Assembly: GCA_964392265.1 (NCBI GenBank)
Contig: CAYMOS010000006.1
Location: forward strand, 1-32,691
Length of the DNA stretch: 32,691 nucleotides
From: CALMAK01 sp964392265
Lineage (GTDB): Bacteria; Patescibacteriota; Saccharimonadia; Saccharimonadales; Saccharimonadaceae
Reading direction: 5' to 3'
The notes below the pieces were generated by a model that was not told where the DNA came from, did not search any database, and was given only the letters and a program-made list of their open reading frames with translations. Position 1 is the first letter of the stretch; each line of letters starts with the position of its first letter. The position numbers were made by a program, and so were the translations under genes. This document shows, piece after piece, positions 15,298 through 23,865 of the stretch.

Positions 15298-16276
15298 TGG
15301 GGCGTTTGCCGGCGTTGCGGCGATTGTCATTGTTGTCGGAGCGGCCTGGGTATGGCTGAATCGTCAATATATACAGGATTGGATGGTTGTACAAAATTAT
15401 ACGCCATCAGCCGAAGTGGCCGCCATTGCTCAGCGGGCAACGATGAATCAACAAGGGACCTTCCTTTTTTATGCGAGTCAACCGCAGATTAGCGGTGCGG
15501 CTACTTTTAACCAACAATGTACGAGGCGTGAGACCTCAACGGCTATCTTGGGGTGCTACGATGGTCTGCGTATCTATTTGTATAATGTGAGTAACGACGA
15601 ACTTGACGGTATCAAGGAGGTCACGGCAGCGCACGAGATGTTGCATGCCGCTTGGCAGCGACTGTCCGATAGTGAACGAACGCGACTAGGGGCACTCCTT
15701 GAGCAGGCATACGATAAGGTGAAGACACCGGCGCTCGAGGAGCGAATGGCCTATTATGAGCGGCAACAACCAGGAGAACGCGCAAACGAGTTACACAGTA
15801 TCCTTGGAACTGAAAGTGGCGACCTTGGGGAGGATCTAGAGCATCATTTTGCTCAGTACTTTACTGACCGTCAGGAGGTGGTGCGGCTACATGCACGGTA
15901 CGAGGCGGTATTTACCTCATTACAGCAACAAGCCGAAGCCTTACGGCAAGAAATCGAGACGACGGTGACGATATTAAATCAGGATATTGCCGCCCATAAT
16001 CAGGCGGTGATGCAGCTTGATCAGGACATTATCGCTCATAACAACAGTTACGAGGCGCTGGACCGGACAGATGCTGGTGCGGTCAACGCCTATAACGCGC
16101 GTCGTAGCAACCTCATGGCACGTGGTGAGGCTTTGGACCAGCAAGAACGACAGTTGGATGTGAGGCGAGAGCAATATAATCAGAAGTTGCAACAATATAA
16201 TCAGCTTGCTATTCGAGCCGAGACCCTGACCGACAGTGTTGACAGCGTGAAAACCCAAGCGACAATAGAGAAATAG
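15278..16276 (+). CDS. Membrane-anchored protein with HEMLH motif and coiled coil (putative metalloprotease)
   Basis: A 332-aa protein with one N-terminal transmembrane helix (about 9-27), Cys81/Cys93, then TAAH119-E-M-L-H123, an HExxH zinc motif in a helix, followed by E-L-H-S-I-L-G-T-E (171-179), where a Glu could be the third zinc ligand as in gluzincins. Residues 200-325 are a long Gln/Glu-rich coiled coil. It should face outward with the protease-like domain next to the membrane. It starts inside clpC, overlapping by 20 nt in another frame, with AAGGTGG about 8 nt upstream. Coexpression with ClpC suggests a stress or envelope quality-control role (inference). The HExxH may be structural, so protease activity is unproven. 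Confidence 0.7.
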   Translation: MSHARRSGAFAGVAAIVIVVGAAWVWLNRQYIQDWMVVQNYTPSAEVAAIAQRATMNQQGTFLFYASQPQISGAATFNQQCTRRETSTAILGCYDGLRIYLYNVSNDELDGIKEVTAAHEMLHAAWQRLSDSERTRLGALLEQAYDKVKTPALEERMAYYERQQPGERANELHSILGTESGDLGEDLEHHFAQYFTDRQEVVRLHARYEAVFTSLQQQAEALRQEIETTVTILNQDIAAHNQAVMQLDQDIIAHNNSYEALDRTDAGAVNAYNARRSNLMARGEALDQQERQLDVRREQYNQKLQQYNQLAIRAETLTDSVDSVKTQATIEK

Positions 16277-16279
16277 GTG

Positions 16280-16285
16280 TACACT
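16280..16285 (+). promoter_or_regulatory. -10 box of radA (leaderless)
   Basis: TACACT is followed by seven bases (AGAACTA) and the ATG at 16293, with no SD. It lies just after the stop of the upstream gene. The sequence TGTACACTAG is the same as before the nuclease gene. Confidence 0.55.
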
Positions 16286-16292
16286 AGAACTA

Positions 16293-17642
16293 ATGGCTAA
16301 AGCAAAAACACAATTCATCTGCCAAAACTGTGGCGCCAGTTATAGCAAGTGGACAGGGAAATGTGAAAACTGCGGCGAGTGGAATACGTTGGTAGAGCAA
16401 GCGGTTGATGCTGGCAAGTCGGTCGTTGCGCGGGCGCGTACCAGTGGCAAGGTCCTCGAGGCACAGACATTACAGTCGATTAGTCGTGAAGACAGCCTCA
16501 AGCGATTGAGCACGGGTATTGCCGACCTTGATACGGTGCTCGGTGGTGGTATCTTGCCGGGAGGAGTCATTTTACTTGCGGGGCAACCTGGAATCGGCAA
16601 GAGCACGCTGTTACTGCAAATTACGGCTGCTATTGCTACGGAGGCGCCCACCTTGTATGTGAGCGGTGAGGAATCGGCGAGCCAAGTGCGTCTTCGTGCC
16701 GAGAGGTTAGGGGCCAACCGTAGCGAACAGCTTAGTTTTGTGGCAAGCACTAGTGCTGATGATATTGCTGCGACGATTCGCGCCGGGGCGCATAAATTAG
16801 TCATTATTGATTCGATTCAGACATTAGGACTGGAGGAAATTACGAGTGCGCCAGGTACGGTCAGTCAAATTACCAACAGTAGTAATGTTATTATTCGTGC
16901 CGCCAAAGAAACGGGCGCAGCTGTCATCCTGGTAGGGCACGTCACCAAGGAGGGCAGTATCGCCGGGCCAAAGGTGTTGGAGCATTTGGTCGACGTGGTG
17001 CTGCAGTTTGAAGGTGATCGTTACGGGGGGTTCAAGGTGGTACGCGCCGTGAAGAATCGCTATGGGTCGACGGCTGAGGCGGCGATATTTGAAATGTATG
17101 AGGAAGGGCTGCGAGTGGTTGAGAATCCCTCGGCTGCTTTGTTAGCAGAACGGCAGAACGCTGATGGATCGGTTGTTTTGGCGACGCTTGAAGGCACGCG
17201 ACCGCTACTAGTCGAGATCCAGGCCCTTGTCAACCCGACCAGTTTCGGGTATCCTAAGCGTACCGCCTCGGGTTTTGACCTGAACCGACTTAACCTTCTG
17301 ATTGCCGTTTTGGAACGACGGACAAAATTGAACTTATCGGATAAAGACATTTACGTCAATGTCGTCGGCGGTCTAAAGCTGCAGGACCAAGCAGCTGATT
17401 TGGCGATCTGTATGGCAATTGCCAGTGCGGCGGCTGGGCGAACGGTTGATGCTGGGACGGTAGTGTTTGGTGAGGTTGGCCTAGGCGGTGAAGTACGGAG
17501 CGTCATCGGAGTGGATAAACGTGTTGCCGAGGCACGTAAACTGGGCTTTACCCGTGCGGTTGCTCCTAAAAGCTCGGCAAAAAACGATTTTATTACTGGC
17601 GTTGGCGATATTCGCCAAGCTTTGATTGACTACGTCACGTAG
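16293..17642 (+). CDS. radA: DNA repair and recombination protein RadA (Sms)
   Basis: A 449-aa protein with the three RadA parts: a C4 zinc finger (C10, C13, C24, C27), a RecA-like ATPase with Walker A G97-Q-P-G-I-G-K-S-T and the RadA signature K254-N-R-Y-G258, and a C-terminal Lon-protease-like domain (about 290-449, with DIYVNVVGGLKLQDQAADLA). RadA is a hexameric helicase that drives branch migration and, in naturally competent bacteria, extends recombination of incoming DNA. That fits the pilins and nuclease in this window, although RadA is near universal. Start at ATG 16293, leaderless. Confidence 0.96.
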   Translation: MAKAKTQFICQNCGASYSKWTGKCENCGEWNTLVEQAVDAGKSVVARARTSGKVLEAQTLQSISREDSLKRLSTGIADLDTVLGGGILPGGVILLAGQPGIGKSTLLLQITAAIATEAPTLYVSGEESASQVRLRAERLGANRSEQLSFVASTSADDIAATIRAGAHKLVIIDSIQTLGLEEITSAPGTVSQITNSSNVIIRAAKETGAAVILVGHVTKEGSIAGPKVLEHLVDVVLQFEGDRYGGFKVVRAVKNRYGSTAEAAIFEMYEEGLRVVENPSAALLAERQNADGSVVLATLEGTRPLLVEIQALVNPTSFGYPKRTASGFDLNRLNLLIAVLERRTKLNLSDKDIYVNVVGGLKLQDQAADLAICMAIASAAAGRTVDAGTVVFGEVGLGGEVRSVIGVDKRVAEARKLGFTRAVAPKSSAKNDFITGVGDIRQALIDYVT

Positions 17643-17656
17643 TCGGAGGAAAACAA

Positions 17657-18631
17657 ATGGATACATTAATGATCATTTTGTTACTGCTAATTCTGGCAGA
17701 ACTAACCTATATATTAACAAAAACCCCTCATGTTTTGGGCGGTAAAGTGCGTGCAGGGCGACCGATCTTCGTCGATACGTCGGTACTGATTGATGGTCGC
17801 ATTATTGCCGTGGCTCAGTCGGGATTCATCTCTGATACGCTGATGATTCCCCGTAGTGTGATCGGTGAATTACAATTTTTGGCCGATAATGCCGACAGTG
17901 AAAAACGCGCTCGAGCACGCCATGGACTAGATATTGTCAGGGAGCTTCAGGCGCTTGATACCGTCAAGGTTGAGATATTCCAAGACGGAAGCCGCGCCGA
18001 AGAAGGTGTTGATGAACGACTATTAAAGCTCGCTAAACAGCATGGAGGCGCCGTCTGTACGATTGATTACAATCTGAACAAGGTTGCTCAGGTGGAAAGT
18101 ATCGCGGTCCTCAATGTCAACGATCTCGCAATGAGTCTGCGCATGGCCTACTTGCCAGGCGAGAAAGTAACACTGGCACTGACGACCAAGGGGAACGATA
18201 ATACCCAGGCGGTTGGACACCTTGATGATGGCACTATGGTGGTTGTCGAACAGGCTAAATCCAAGATTGGGAGTGTTGTTGAGGTGGAAGTTATTCGTAG
18301 CTTGCAAACGGCTGCTGGTAAGATGATGTTTGCGCGCTTGACTGAACCAGTCAAGCAACAGCAGGTGCCATCACATGGTAAAGGTCGTCGGGTTGTGCCG
18401 GAAAAGACAAGTGAGACGAAACATCCCTCGCCAACATCAAAACAACCTCAGACAAAACCTAATCAGCGCCATGCAAATCATCGTGCAAAACAGGCGCCCA
18501 CTACACAGCCAAAAGTGAACGACGAAAACACCCAGTCAAAGCCTCAACCATCTCCTCAGCGACATCATCGCACGCCAAAAAAGCGTGATAATGAGTCTCG
18601 CTTGATTGAACTTGTTAACAGTCAGGAGTAG
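17657..18631 (+). CDS. PIN-TRAM domain protein (YacL-like) with a long basic tail
   Basis: A 324-aa protein with one N-terminal transmembrane helix (about 4-21), a PIN nuclease-like domain (about 36-150, with FVDTSVLIDGRI and CTIDYNLNK holding acidic active-site residues) and a TRAM RNA-binding domain (about 166-228). The YacL/PilT-N type in Gram-positives has four N-terminal helices; here only one remains. Residues 230-324 are a disordered Lys/Gln/Pro/His-rich basic tail, probably nucleic-acid binding. The SD GGAGGA and a 14-nt gap show an operon with radA. Likely role: membrane-tethered RNA processing (inference). Confidence 0.85.
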   Translation: MDTLMIILLLLILAELTYILTKTPHVLGGKVRAGRPIFVDTSVLIDGRIIAVAQSGFISDTLMIPRSVIGELQFLADNADSEKRARARHGLDIVRELQALDTVKVEIFQDGSRAEEGVDERLLKLAKQHGGAVCTIDYNLNKVAQVESIAVLNVNDLAMSLRMAYLPGEKVTLALTTKGNDNTQAVGHLDDGTMVVVEQAKSKIGSVVEVEVIRSLQTAAGKMMFARLTEPVKQQQVPSHGKGRRVVPEKTSETKHPSPTSKQPQTKPNQRHANHRAKQAPTTQPKVNDENTQSKPQPSPQRHHRTPKKRDNESRLIELVNSQE

Positions 18632-18652
18632 AGCAGGGTTTCTTGTTGGCGA

Positions 18653-18679
18653 AAAAGTGAGGCATACCGCCTCACTTTT
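18653..18679. terminator. Bidirectional terminator between converging genes
   Basis: AAAAGTGAGGC (18653-18663), loop ATACC, GCCTCACTTTT (18669-18679). The 11-bp stem has an A-tract on one side and a T-tract on the other, so it serves both the PIN-TRAM gene and the minus-strand PBP gene. Confidence 0.9.
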
Positions 18680-18730
18680 ACTTATAGATTATTATTGCTA
18701 TCTATTATTTCTATTACGATCCCGATCCCT

Positions 18731-21379
18731 TCAACTCGAGCCGGATACGGTATAGGTATTGGAAGTGCCTGTGTAGTAGCCCTCGTCAGTGACAATGATG
18801 CTGATCTTTTTGCCTGAAGTGACAGGTCCAACGATTGCCGAGGTTGCGCTTCCTGAGACACTACCGACTGATTTGCCGTCGACGAAGATCTCAACACTCC
18901 GAACGGCAAAGGTGCCCTGGCTGATGGTAAAGCTGACGATACCGCCACCTGATGAGCTGTAGCCGCTGATCGAAGCAGAGGGTTTGACGTCACTACCACA
19001 ACGGTGCTTATCATCTTCCTTGCTGGCATCATAGCCGTCTGGCGCAATGAAGGCGTCTTTCTTGGTAACAGGGTCAATGCTCTTGAGAACTTCTAATTCT
19101 ATCTTAGCTGCATCCGGCGTACAGTCAGTAGCCTTGAACTTAGAGACACGGTCAAAGGTAAGCTTTTGTTTGGTCTGACCTTGGCTCTTGTTCCACCATG
19201 AAGGGTACAGTTCTTTGCCTTGTTGCTGCAATCCATCGGGGCGCGCAAACCAATCGCCTGATTTCCATTTGCCTTCTGGTGCGTAGACGTCTTTGTGTGC
19301 ATAGGCGAGGACGTTGCTGACGATCGGCCCACCTAAGACCGAGTTAGAGGTGCGAATCGTGCTAGTATCAGAGTTACCTAGCCATAGCCCCATAGTGAGG
19401 GCGGGACTGTAATTCATGATCCAAAGATCTTTTGGTTTGCTGTCACGGTCAGAAGTACCAGTCTTACCAGCGGTGCGAACACCGTCAACATTGAGGCCGA
19501 GAGGGTAGCGACCGTGGAGAGAGGCGCGCGCATCTGGATCAGACAGAATATCAGCCAAGATGTAGGTGATTTGTGGATCGAGGACTTGCTTGCTCTCGTC
19601 TTTCCACTGTTTGATAACTTCGCCGCTGTTATTCTTGACTTCTAGCACCATGGTTGATGGCTTGTAGGTACCAGATCGTCCGAGGGTGGCATAGGCGTTA
19701 ACAATGTCAACTTGCTTGACACCACAACCACCAATTGCTGAGGAAAGACCAACACCTGCGGCCGCTTCTTGAGTACAGTAACTCGTGGCACCGATCTCAT
19801 GGATCTTTGAAAGAGTTTCATCAACCCCATTGATATACATCGCCTTAACAGCCGGAATGTTACGTGACAATGCCAGACCTTGTCGAATCGTCAGATTGCC
19901 CATAAAACGATTGTCCCAGTTGTTTAGTTTTGCACCGTAAATACTATCAATGCGCTCGTCTTTAAGGACGGTACCCGATCCATAGTTTTGTTGACCCTCA
20001 CCCTTGTCCTCAAATAATTTAGCAAACACTAATGGTTTGACGGTTGAACCAGGCTGGATGAAGGCCGTAGAGGCGTTGTCCTGGCCAAACCCGGTATAGC
20101 TAAAGTCTCGACTACCAAGAAGGGCGACGACCTGGCCACTTTGGGTATCTTCGACGGTCGCCGCACCATTACTAATACCATTGCTCTCGGGAACGCCACT
20201 ATCAAAGAATGACTTCATCTCCGACTCCAGCTTTTCTTGGATGCGTAGATCAAGCGTTGTTTTGACTACAAGACCACCTTTCCCGACGGTCGCTGCCCCT
20301 AACTCTTGTTGGAGCTGGGCGCGAACAGCCAGGACAAAATGAGGGGCTTTGATACCAGCGAACTGATCACTTTCGGGCTTGAGGGTGTCGAGTACCGCAA
20401 CTTTTTTAGCAGCATCACGTTCTTGTTCAGTGATAAAGCCTTCCTTTGCCATCGCATCTAGTACCAAGTGTTGGCGATTAATGAGGCCGGGATGGCCTGC
20501 GGCATTGTAGGGGTTATAGGCTGAAGGGTTTTGCGGAACCGCTGCGAGCAAGGCTGCTTCAGCAAGGGTCAAATCTTTGGCAGTTTTACCAAAGTAGGTT
20601 TGGGCAGCAGATTCAGCTCCGTTGCGACGACCACCATAGGGTGATTCGTTGAGATAGAGGGTAAGGATCTGATCCTTGTTGTACATGCGTTCAACCTCAA
20701 TGGCGAGGATAGCCTCTTTGATCTTGCGTGGAATACCCGCCAGACCTCGTTCTTGCGCTTCGCCCGAGGCAGTAAAGAAGACTTGCTTGACGAGTTGCTG
20801 TGTCAAGGTAGAGCCACCTTGGACAGAGTCACCTGACGTATTGTTAATCATCGCACGCATAATGCCAGACGGGCTGACACCGTGGTGATTATAAAAGTCG
20901 CGGTCTTCGATGGCGACGGTGGCCTTTTTCAGATAGTCACTGATTTCCTCACTTTTGACGACAAGCTTGTAATTTTCACTTCCTTTATCTTCCCATAGTA
21001 GATTCCCATTACGGTCATAATACCTTGAGACAGTAGTCTGTACACGCTTTGCAAGCTCTTCGGGACGAATCTGATCGAGGTCTTTACGGAAATAGGCAAA
21101 TAGTCCGCCGACGAATAGAACGCCAAGGAGGATCGCAACACCAAAGATTTTCAGCGACAGTAAGAGGCCGCGTTTTGAAAACCAAAACTTTGCTACACGC
21201 TTTGGGTGCAAGCGATAAAAGAACCGCTTCACAGGATGTTTAGGTAGCGTCGCCAAATATTCCGCACGTTTGCGTGTTTCGGCGTCTTTTTTGGTCTTGC
21301 GCTTGTGCGCGAGGTTTGCATACACGCTATGTTTGCGCGATTTAGATGGTTTCTTAGCCACGTGTTCCTTTTTCCCCAT
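18731..21379 (-). CDS. Class A penicillin-binding protein (PBP1A/2A-like)
   Basis: An 882-aa bifunctional cell-wall enzyme: a Lys/Arg-rich cytoplasmic N-terminus (1-70), one transmembrane helix (about 72-94), a GT51 glycosyltransferase domain (EDRDFYNHHGVSP, GGSTLTQQLVKQ) and a transpeptidase domain with S-T-V-K as the SxxK motif, S-R-N as SxN and K-T-G-T. The C-terminal 130 residues are a beta, Ig-like domain with a Ser/Gly-rich start and a Cys pair. It polymerises lipid II and cross-links peptidoglycan. ATG 21379 is preferred over the in-frame TTG at 21385; neither has an SD. It shares a 35-bp divergent promoter gap with tyrS. Confidence 0.94.
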   Translation of the reverse strand: MGKKEHVAKKPSKSRKHSVYANLAHKRKTKKDAETRKRAEYLATLPKHPVKRFFYRLHPKRVAKFWFSKRGLLLSLKIFGVAILLGVLFVGGLFAYFRKDLDQIRPEELAKRVQTTVSRYYDRNGNLLWEDKGSENYKLVVKSEEISDYLKKATVAIEDRDFYNHHGVSPSGIMRAMINNTSGDSVQGGSTLTQQLVKQVFFTASGEAQERGLAGIPRKIKEAILAIEVERMYNKDQILTLYLNESPYGGRRNGAESAAQTYFGKTAKDLTLAEAALLAAVPQNPSAYNPYNAAGHPGLINRQHLVLDAMAKEGFITEQERDAAKKVAVLDTLKPESDQFAGIKAPHFVLAVRAQLQQELGAATVGKGGLVVKTTLDLRIQEKLESEMKSFFDSGVPESNGISNGAATVEDTQSGQVVALLGSRDFSYTGFGQDNASTAFIQPGSTVKPLVFAKLFEDKGEGQQNYGSGTVLKDERIDSIYGAKLNNWDNRFMGNLTIRQGLALSRNIPAVKAMYINGVDETLSKIHEIGATSYCTQEAAAGVGLSSAIGGCGVKQVDIVNAYATLGRSGTYKPSTMVLEVKNNSGEVIKQWKDESKQVLDPQITYILADILSDPDARASLHGRYPLGLNVDGVRTAGKTGTSDRDSKPKDLWIMNYSPALTMGLWLGNSDTSTIRTSNSVLGGPIVSNVLAYAHKDVYAPEGKWKSGDWFARPDGLQQQGKELYPSWWNKSQGQTKQKLTFDRVSKFKATDCTPDAAKIELEVLKSIDPVTKKDAFIAPDGYDASKEDDKHRCGSDVKPSASISGYSSSGGGIVSFTISQGTFAVRSVEIFVDGKSVGSVSGSATSAIVGPVTSGKKISIIVTDEGYYTGTSNTYTVSGSS

Positions 21380-21396
21380 AAGCAATATTGGTATCT

Positions 21397-21402
21397 ATTA
21401 TA
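21397..21402 (-). promoter_or_regulatory. Extended -10 promoter of the PBP gene
   Basis: Read on the minus strand, TGC precedes TATAAT (TG-n-TATAAT). The start site should fall about 10 nt before the ATG, leaving a short leader without SD. It is back to back with the tyrS promoter. Confidence 0.6.
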
Positions 21403-21437
21403 GCACCAAACTACCGCCCGCAACTAACATTTTCTGC

Positions 21438-21443
21438 TATACT
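21438..21443 (+). promoter_or_regulatory. Extended -10 promoter of tyrS
   Basis: TGC precedes TATACT. The start site near 21450 leaves a leader of about 20 nt that contains the SD AAGGAG before ATG 21472. Confidence 0.6.
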
Positions 21444-21471
21444 TTAAGATAACAACAGATAAGGAGAAACA

Positions 21472-22686
21472 ATGAAGCTTTCCGAGGAATTACAGTGGCG
21501 TGGGTTTGTCAATCAGACCACCTATGACGATTTATCAGCATTAGACGGTGCTCCTATCTCATTCTATTGGGGGGTTGACCCTAGTGCCCGCAGCATGACT
21601 ATTGGTAATTTTGCGGCTGCTATGATGGCGCGCCATTTCATTGATGCTGGTCATCACGCCTTCCTCTTGGTGGGTGGTGCAACAGGTATGATTGGTGACC
21701 CGGACGGTAAAAAAGATGAACGCAGTCTGAAGACTCTCGAAGAGATTGCCGAGAACAAGGATGGTATTGCGGCGCAGTATCGCCAGATTTTTGCCGACAA
21801 ATCCTTTACTGTGGTTGATAACTATGATTGGTTTAAGGATATTAACTATCTCTCTTTTCTGCGTGAGGTAGGCAAGCACGTGCCTCTGTCGCAGATGCTC
21901 GGCCGTGATTTTGTTCAGGCGCGTCTTGGCGAGGGTGGCAGTGGGATCAGCTATGCCGAGTTTAGCTACTCGTTGATTCAAGGTTACGATTTTTTGCATC
22001 TTTTCCGTCAGCACGGTGTGACTTTACAGCTATGCGGGGCGGATCAATGGGGCAACTCTATCACAGGTGTTGACCTCGTGCGTCGTATTGAGGGCGGTGA
22101 GGCGCATGTCTATAGCACTCCTTTGGTCATAAACAAGGCGACTGGCGTCAAGTTTGGCAAATCAGAGGGTGGCGCAATTTGGCTCGACCCTGCTATGACG
22201 AGCGTTTATAAGTTTTATCAGTTCTGGCTGAATGTCGATGATGAGGGTGTCATTGATTACATGAAGATATACACTCTCCTCACTAAAGAAGAGATTGAGG
22301 CGGTGGCAGAAAACCATGCCATCAATCCTGGGGCGCGTTCGGCGCAAAAGCTGCTGGCGAGGTCAGTCACTGAACTAGTCCATGGACGTGAACGCACTGA
22401 AAGTGTGATGCGCGTCACTGAAGTATTGTTTGGTGGCGCCGATGTATCCAGTCTTGATGATGCCGATCTTGATGCGTTGGCAGCAGAGATCCCAACGGGC
22501 GCCATAGGCCAGACGGTCGTATCGTTATTGGTTGATGCCGGACTAGCCGGTAGTAACGGCGAGGCGAAACGCCTCTTAGCTGGCGGTGCTGTGTCTGCTG
22601 GTGGCGACAAGATTTTTGAAGATATCGCCATCCATGATCTGACACTGTTAAAAAAAGGAAAAAATAGCTTTCTGTTGGTGCGCTAA
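21472..22686 (+). CDS. tyrS: Tyrosyl-tRNA synthetase
   Basis: A 404-aa class I synthetase: Rossmann catalytic core with the HIGH-like segment S41-M-T-I-G-N-F, the KMSKS loop as K227-F-G-K-S231, an anticodon-binding helical region and a C-terminal S4 domain (about 345-404, NGEAKRLLAGGAVSAGGDKI). It charges tRNA-Tyr. The KFGKS form of the loop is the TyrRS group of many bacteria. The SD AAGGAG precedes the start. There is no sign of a T-box or other leader control. Confidence 0.96.
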   Translation: MKLSEELQWRGFVNQTTYDDLSALDGAPISFYWGVDPSARSMTIGNFAAAMMARHFIDAGHHAFLLVGGATGMIGDPDGKKDERSLKTLEEIAENKDGIAAQYRQIFADKSFTVVDNYDWFKDINYLSFLREVGKHVPLSQMLGRDFVQARLGEGGSGISYAEFSYSLIQGYDFLHLFRQHGVTLQLCGADQWGNSITGVDLVRRIEGGEAHVYSTPLVINKATGVKFGKSEGGAIWLDPAMTSVYKFYQFWLNVDDEGVIDYMKIYTLLTKEEIEAVAENHAINPGARSAQKLLARSVTELVHGRERTESVMRVTEVLFGGADVSSLDDADLDALAAEIPTGAIGQTVVSLLVDAGLAGSNGEAKRLLAGGAVSAGGDKIFEDIAIHDLTLLKKGKNSFLLVR

Positions 22687-22692
22687 TACTAT
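22687..22692 (+). promoter_or_regulatory. -10 box of the YibE/F gene (leaderless)
   Basis: TACTAT starts on the base after the tyrS stop codon and is followed by six bases (AGCAGT) and ATG 22699, with no SD. It would give the membrane protein its own leaderless transcript, independent of tyrS. Confidence 0.5.
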
Positions 22693-22698
22693 AGCAGT

Positions 22699-23835
22699 AT
22701 GAAAAAAATACTATTGCAAAAAAGGCTTACCCAACTGCTGTATGTTCGAAAGTTGCGGGTTATCGCAATTTTTGGTGTCTTATTGGCGGGCTGTATCGTC
22801 GCGACAATCATTACGCCATTCGAACAGCCTAAAATTACTCTACGCTATGCCGAGACAGCCTCTGAAGCATCTGTTGTGTATATGCGAGCAGAGGTGCTAG
22901 CGATCAATGATACTGCGATGCGGGTGCGCCTATTAGATGGGCCGTTGGCTGGTGATGAAGAGATGGTCTCTTGGGGTGGGGAGGAAGTGAAGACGCAGAC
23001 GATTGATAAGGGTTCAACTGTTATTGTGGGGCAATTCGGTGCGGATCAGGACAGTATGTCATTAATCGAGATCTTTCGATTGCCGATACTGATTATGATG
23101 ACGGCATTGTTTACTATCCTAGTCTTGGCGGTAGGAGGGAGGCGAGGCGCAACGAGTCTCGCTGGTCTTGGAGTTGGCGTAATGGTCTTAGGATGGTTTG
23201 TTGTCCCATTTATTTTGGCTGGCTATGATGCCTTTTGGGTCTGTGTGGCCGGCGCCTATGTGATCGCTCTGACTTCTATATTGATCGCTCATGGTCCGCG
23301 TAAGAGGACTTTTATATCGCTCCTTTGTATTGCGGTCATACTGGCGCTTGTCTGCGTATTATCATATGTAGCGGCATGGGTTGCGCATTTATCAGGAATC
23401 ACAGAGGAGACAACGTATTATCTGCAACAAGCCTTGCCAGAGCTCGACCTGCGTGGTGTATTGGCGGGAGGAATCATCATTGCGACCTTAGGTGTTTTGG
23501 ATGATATTGTCACGGCTCAGGTTGCAGTTGTTGAGGAGTTAAAAAAGGCAAATCCATCCATGCGTCTCAAGGAGGTGTATAGCGCAGGCGCTTCGGTGGG
23601 TAAAGAGCATATTGCTAGCCTTGTTAATACGTTAGCTCTCGCTTATGCTGGCGCTTCGCTACCATATATTCTTTATCTAGCTCATGGGAGTGTTGATTCC
23701 ATCGTTACCTTACTAAATAATGAATATCTCGCTTCGGAGATCGTGCGTACGTTGGTAGCTAGTTCCGGGTTAGTCCTTGCAGTGCCAGTTAGCACGCTGA
23801 CAGCTGCCTATATCTATCATCGTCTGGTAAGATAG
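22699..23835 (+). CDS. YibE/F-like polytopic membrane protein
   Basis: A 378-aa integral membrane protein: an N-terminal helix (about 21-41), an extracytoplasmic beta segment (about 48-125) and then about seven transmembrane helices. Family landmarks are GGRRGATSLAGLGVGVMVL, a GVLDDIVTAQ segment and ASVGKEHIASLVNTLALAYAGASLP near the C-terminus. YibE/F proteins are widespread in Firmicutes and CPR; their function is not established, with transport or envelope roles proposed. No SD; see the -10 box directly upstream. Confidence 0.88.
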   Translation: MKKILLQKRLTQLLYVRKLRVIAIFGVLLAGCIVATIITPFEQPKITLRYAETASEASVVYMRAEVLAINDTAMRVRLLDGPLAGDEEMVSWGGEEVKTQTIDKGSTVIVGQFGADQDSMSLIEIFRLPILIMMTALFTILVLAVGGRRGATSLAGLGVGVMVLGWFVVPFILAGYDAFWVCVAGAYVIALTSILIAHGPRKRTFISLLCIAVILALVCVLSYVAAWVAHLSGITEETTYYLQQALPELDLRGVLAGGIIIATLGVLDDIVTAQVAVVEELKKANPSMRLKEVYSAGASVGKEHIASLVNTLALAYAGASLPYILYLAHGSVDSIVTLLNNEYLASEIVRTLVASSGLVLAVPVSTLTAAYIYHRLVR

Positions 23836-23865
23836 AAGATAGTCAGATATAGGCAAGGAGGAAGT

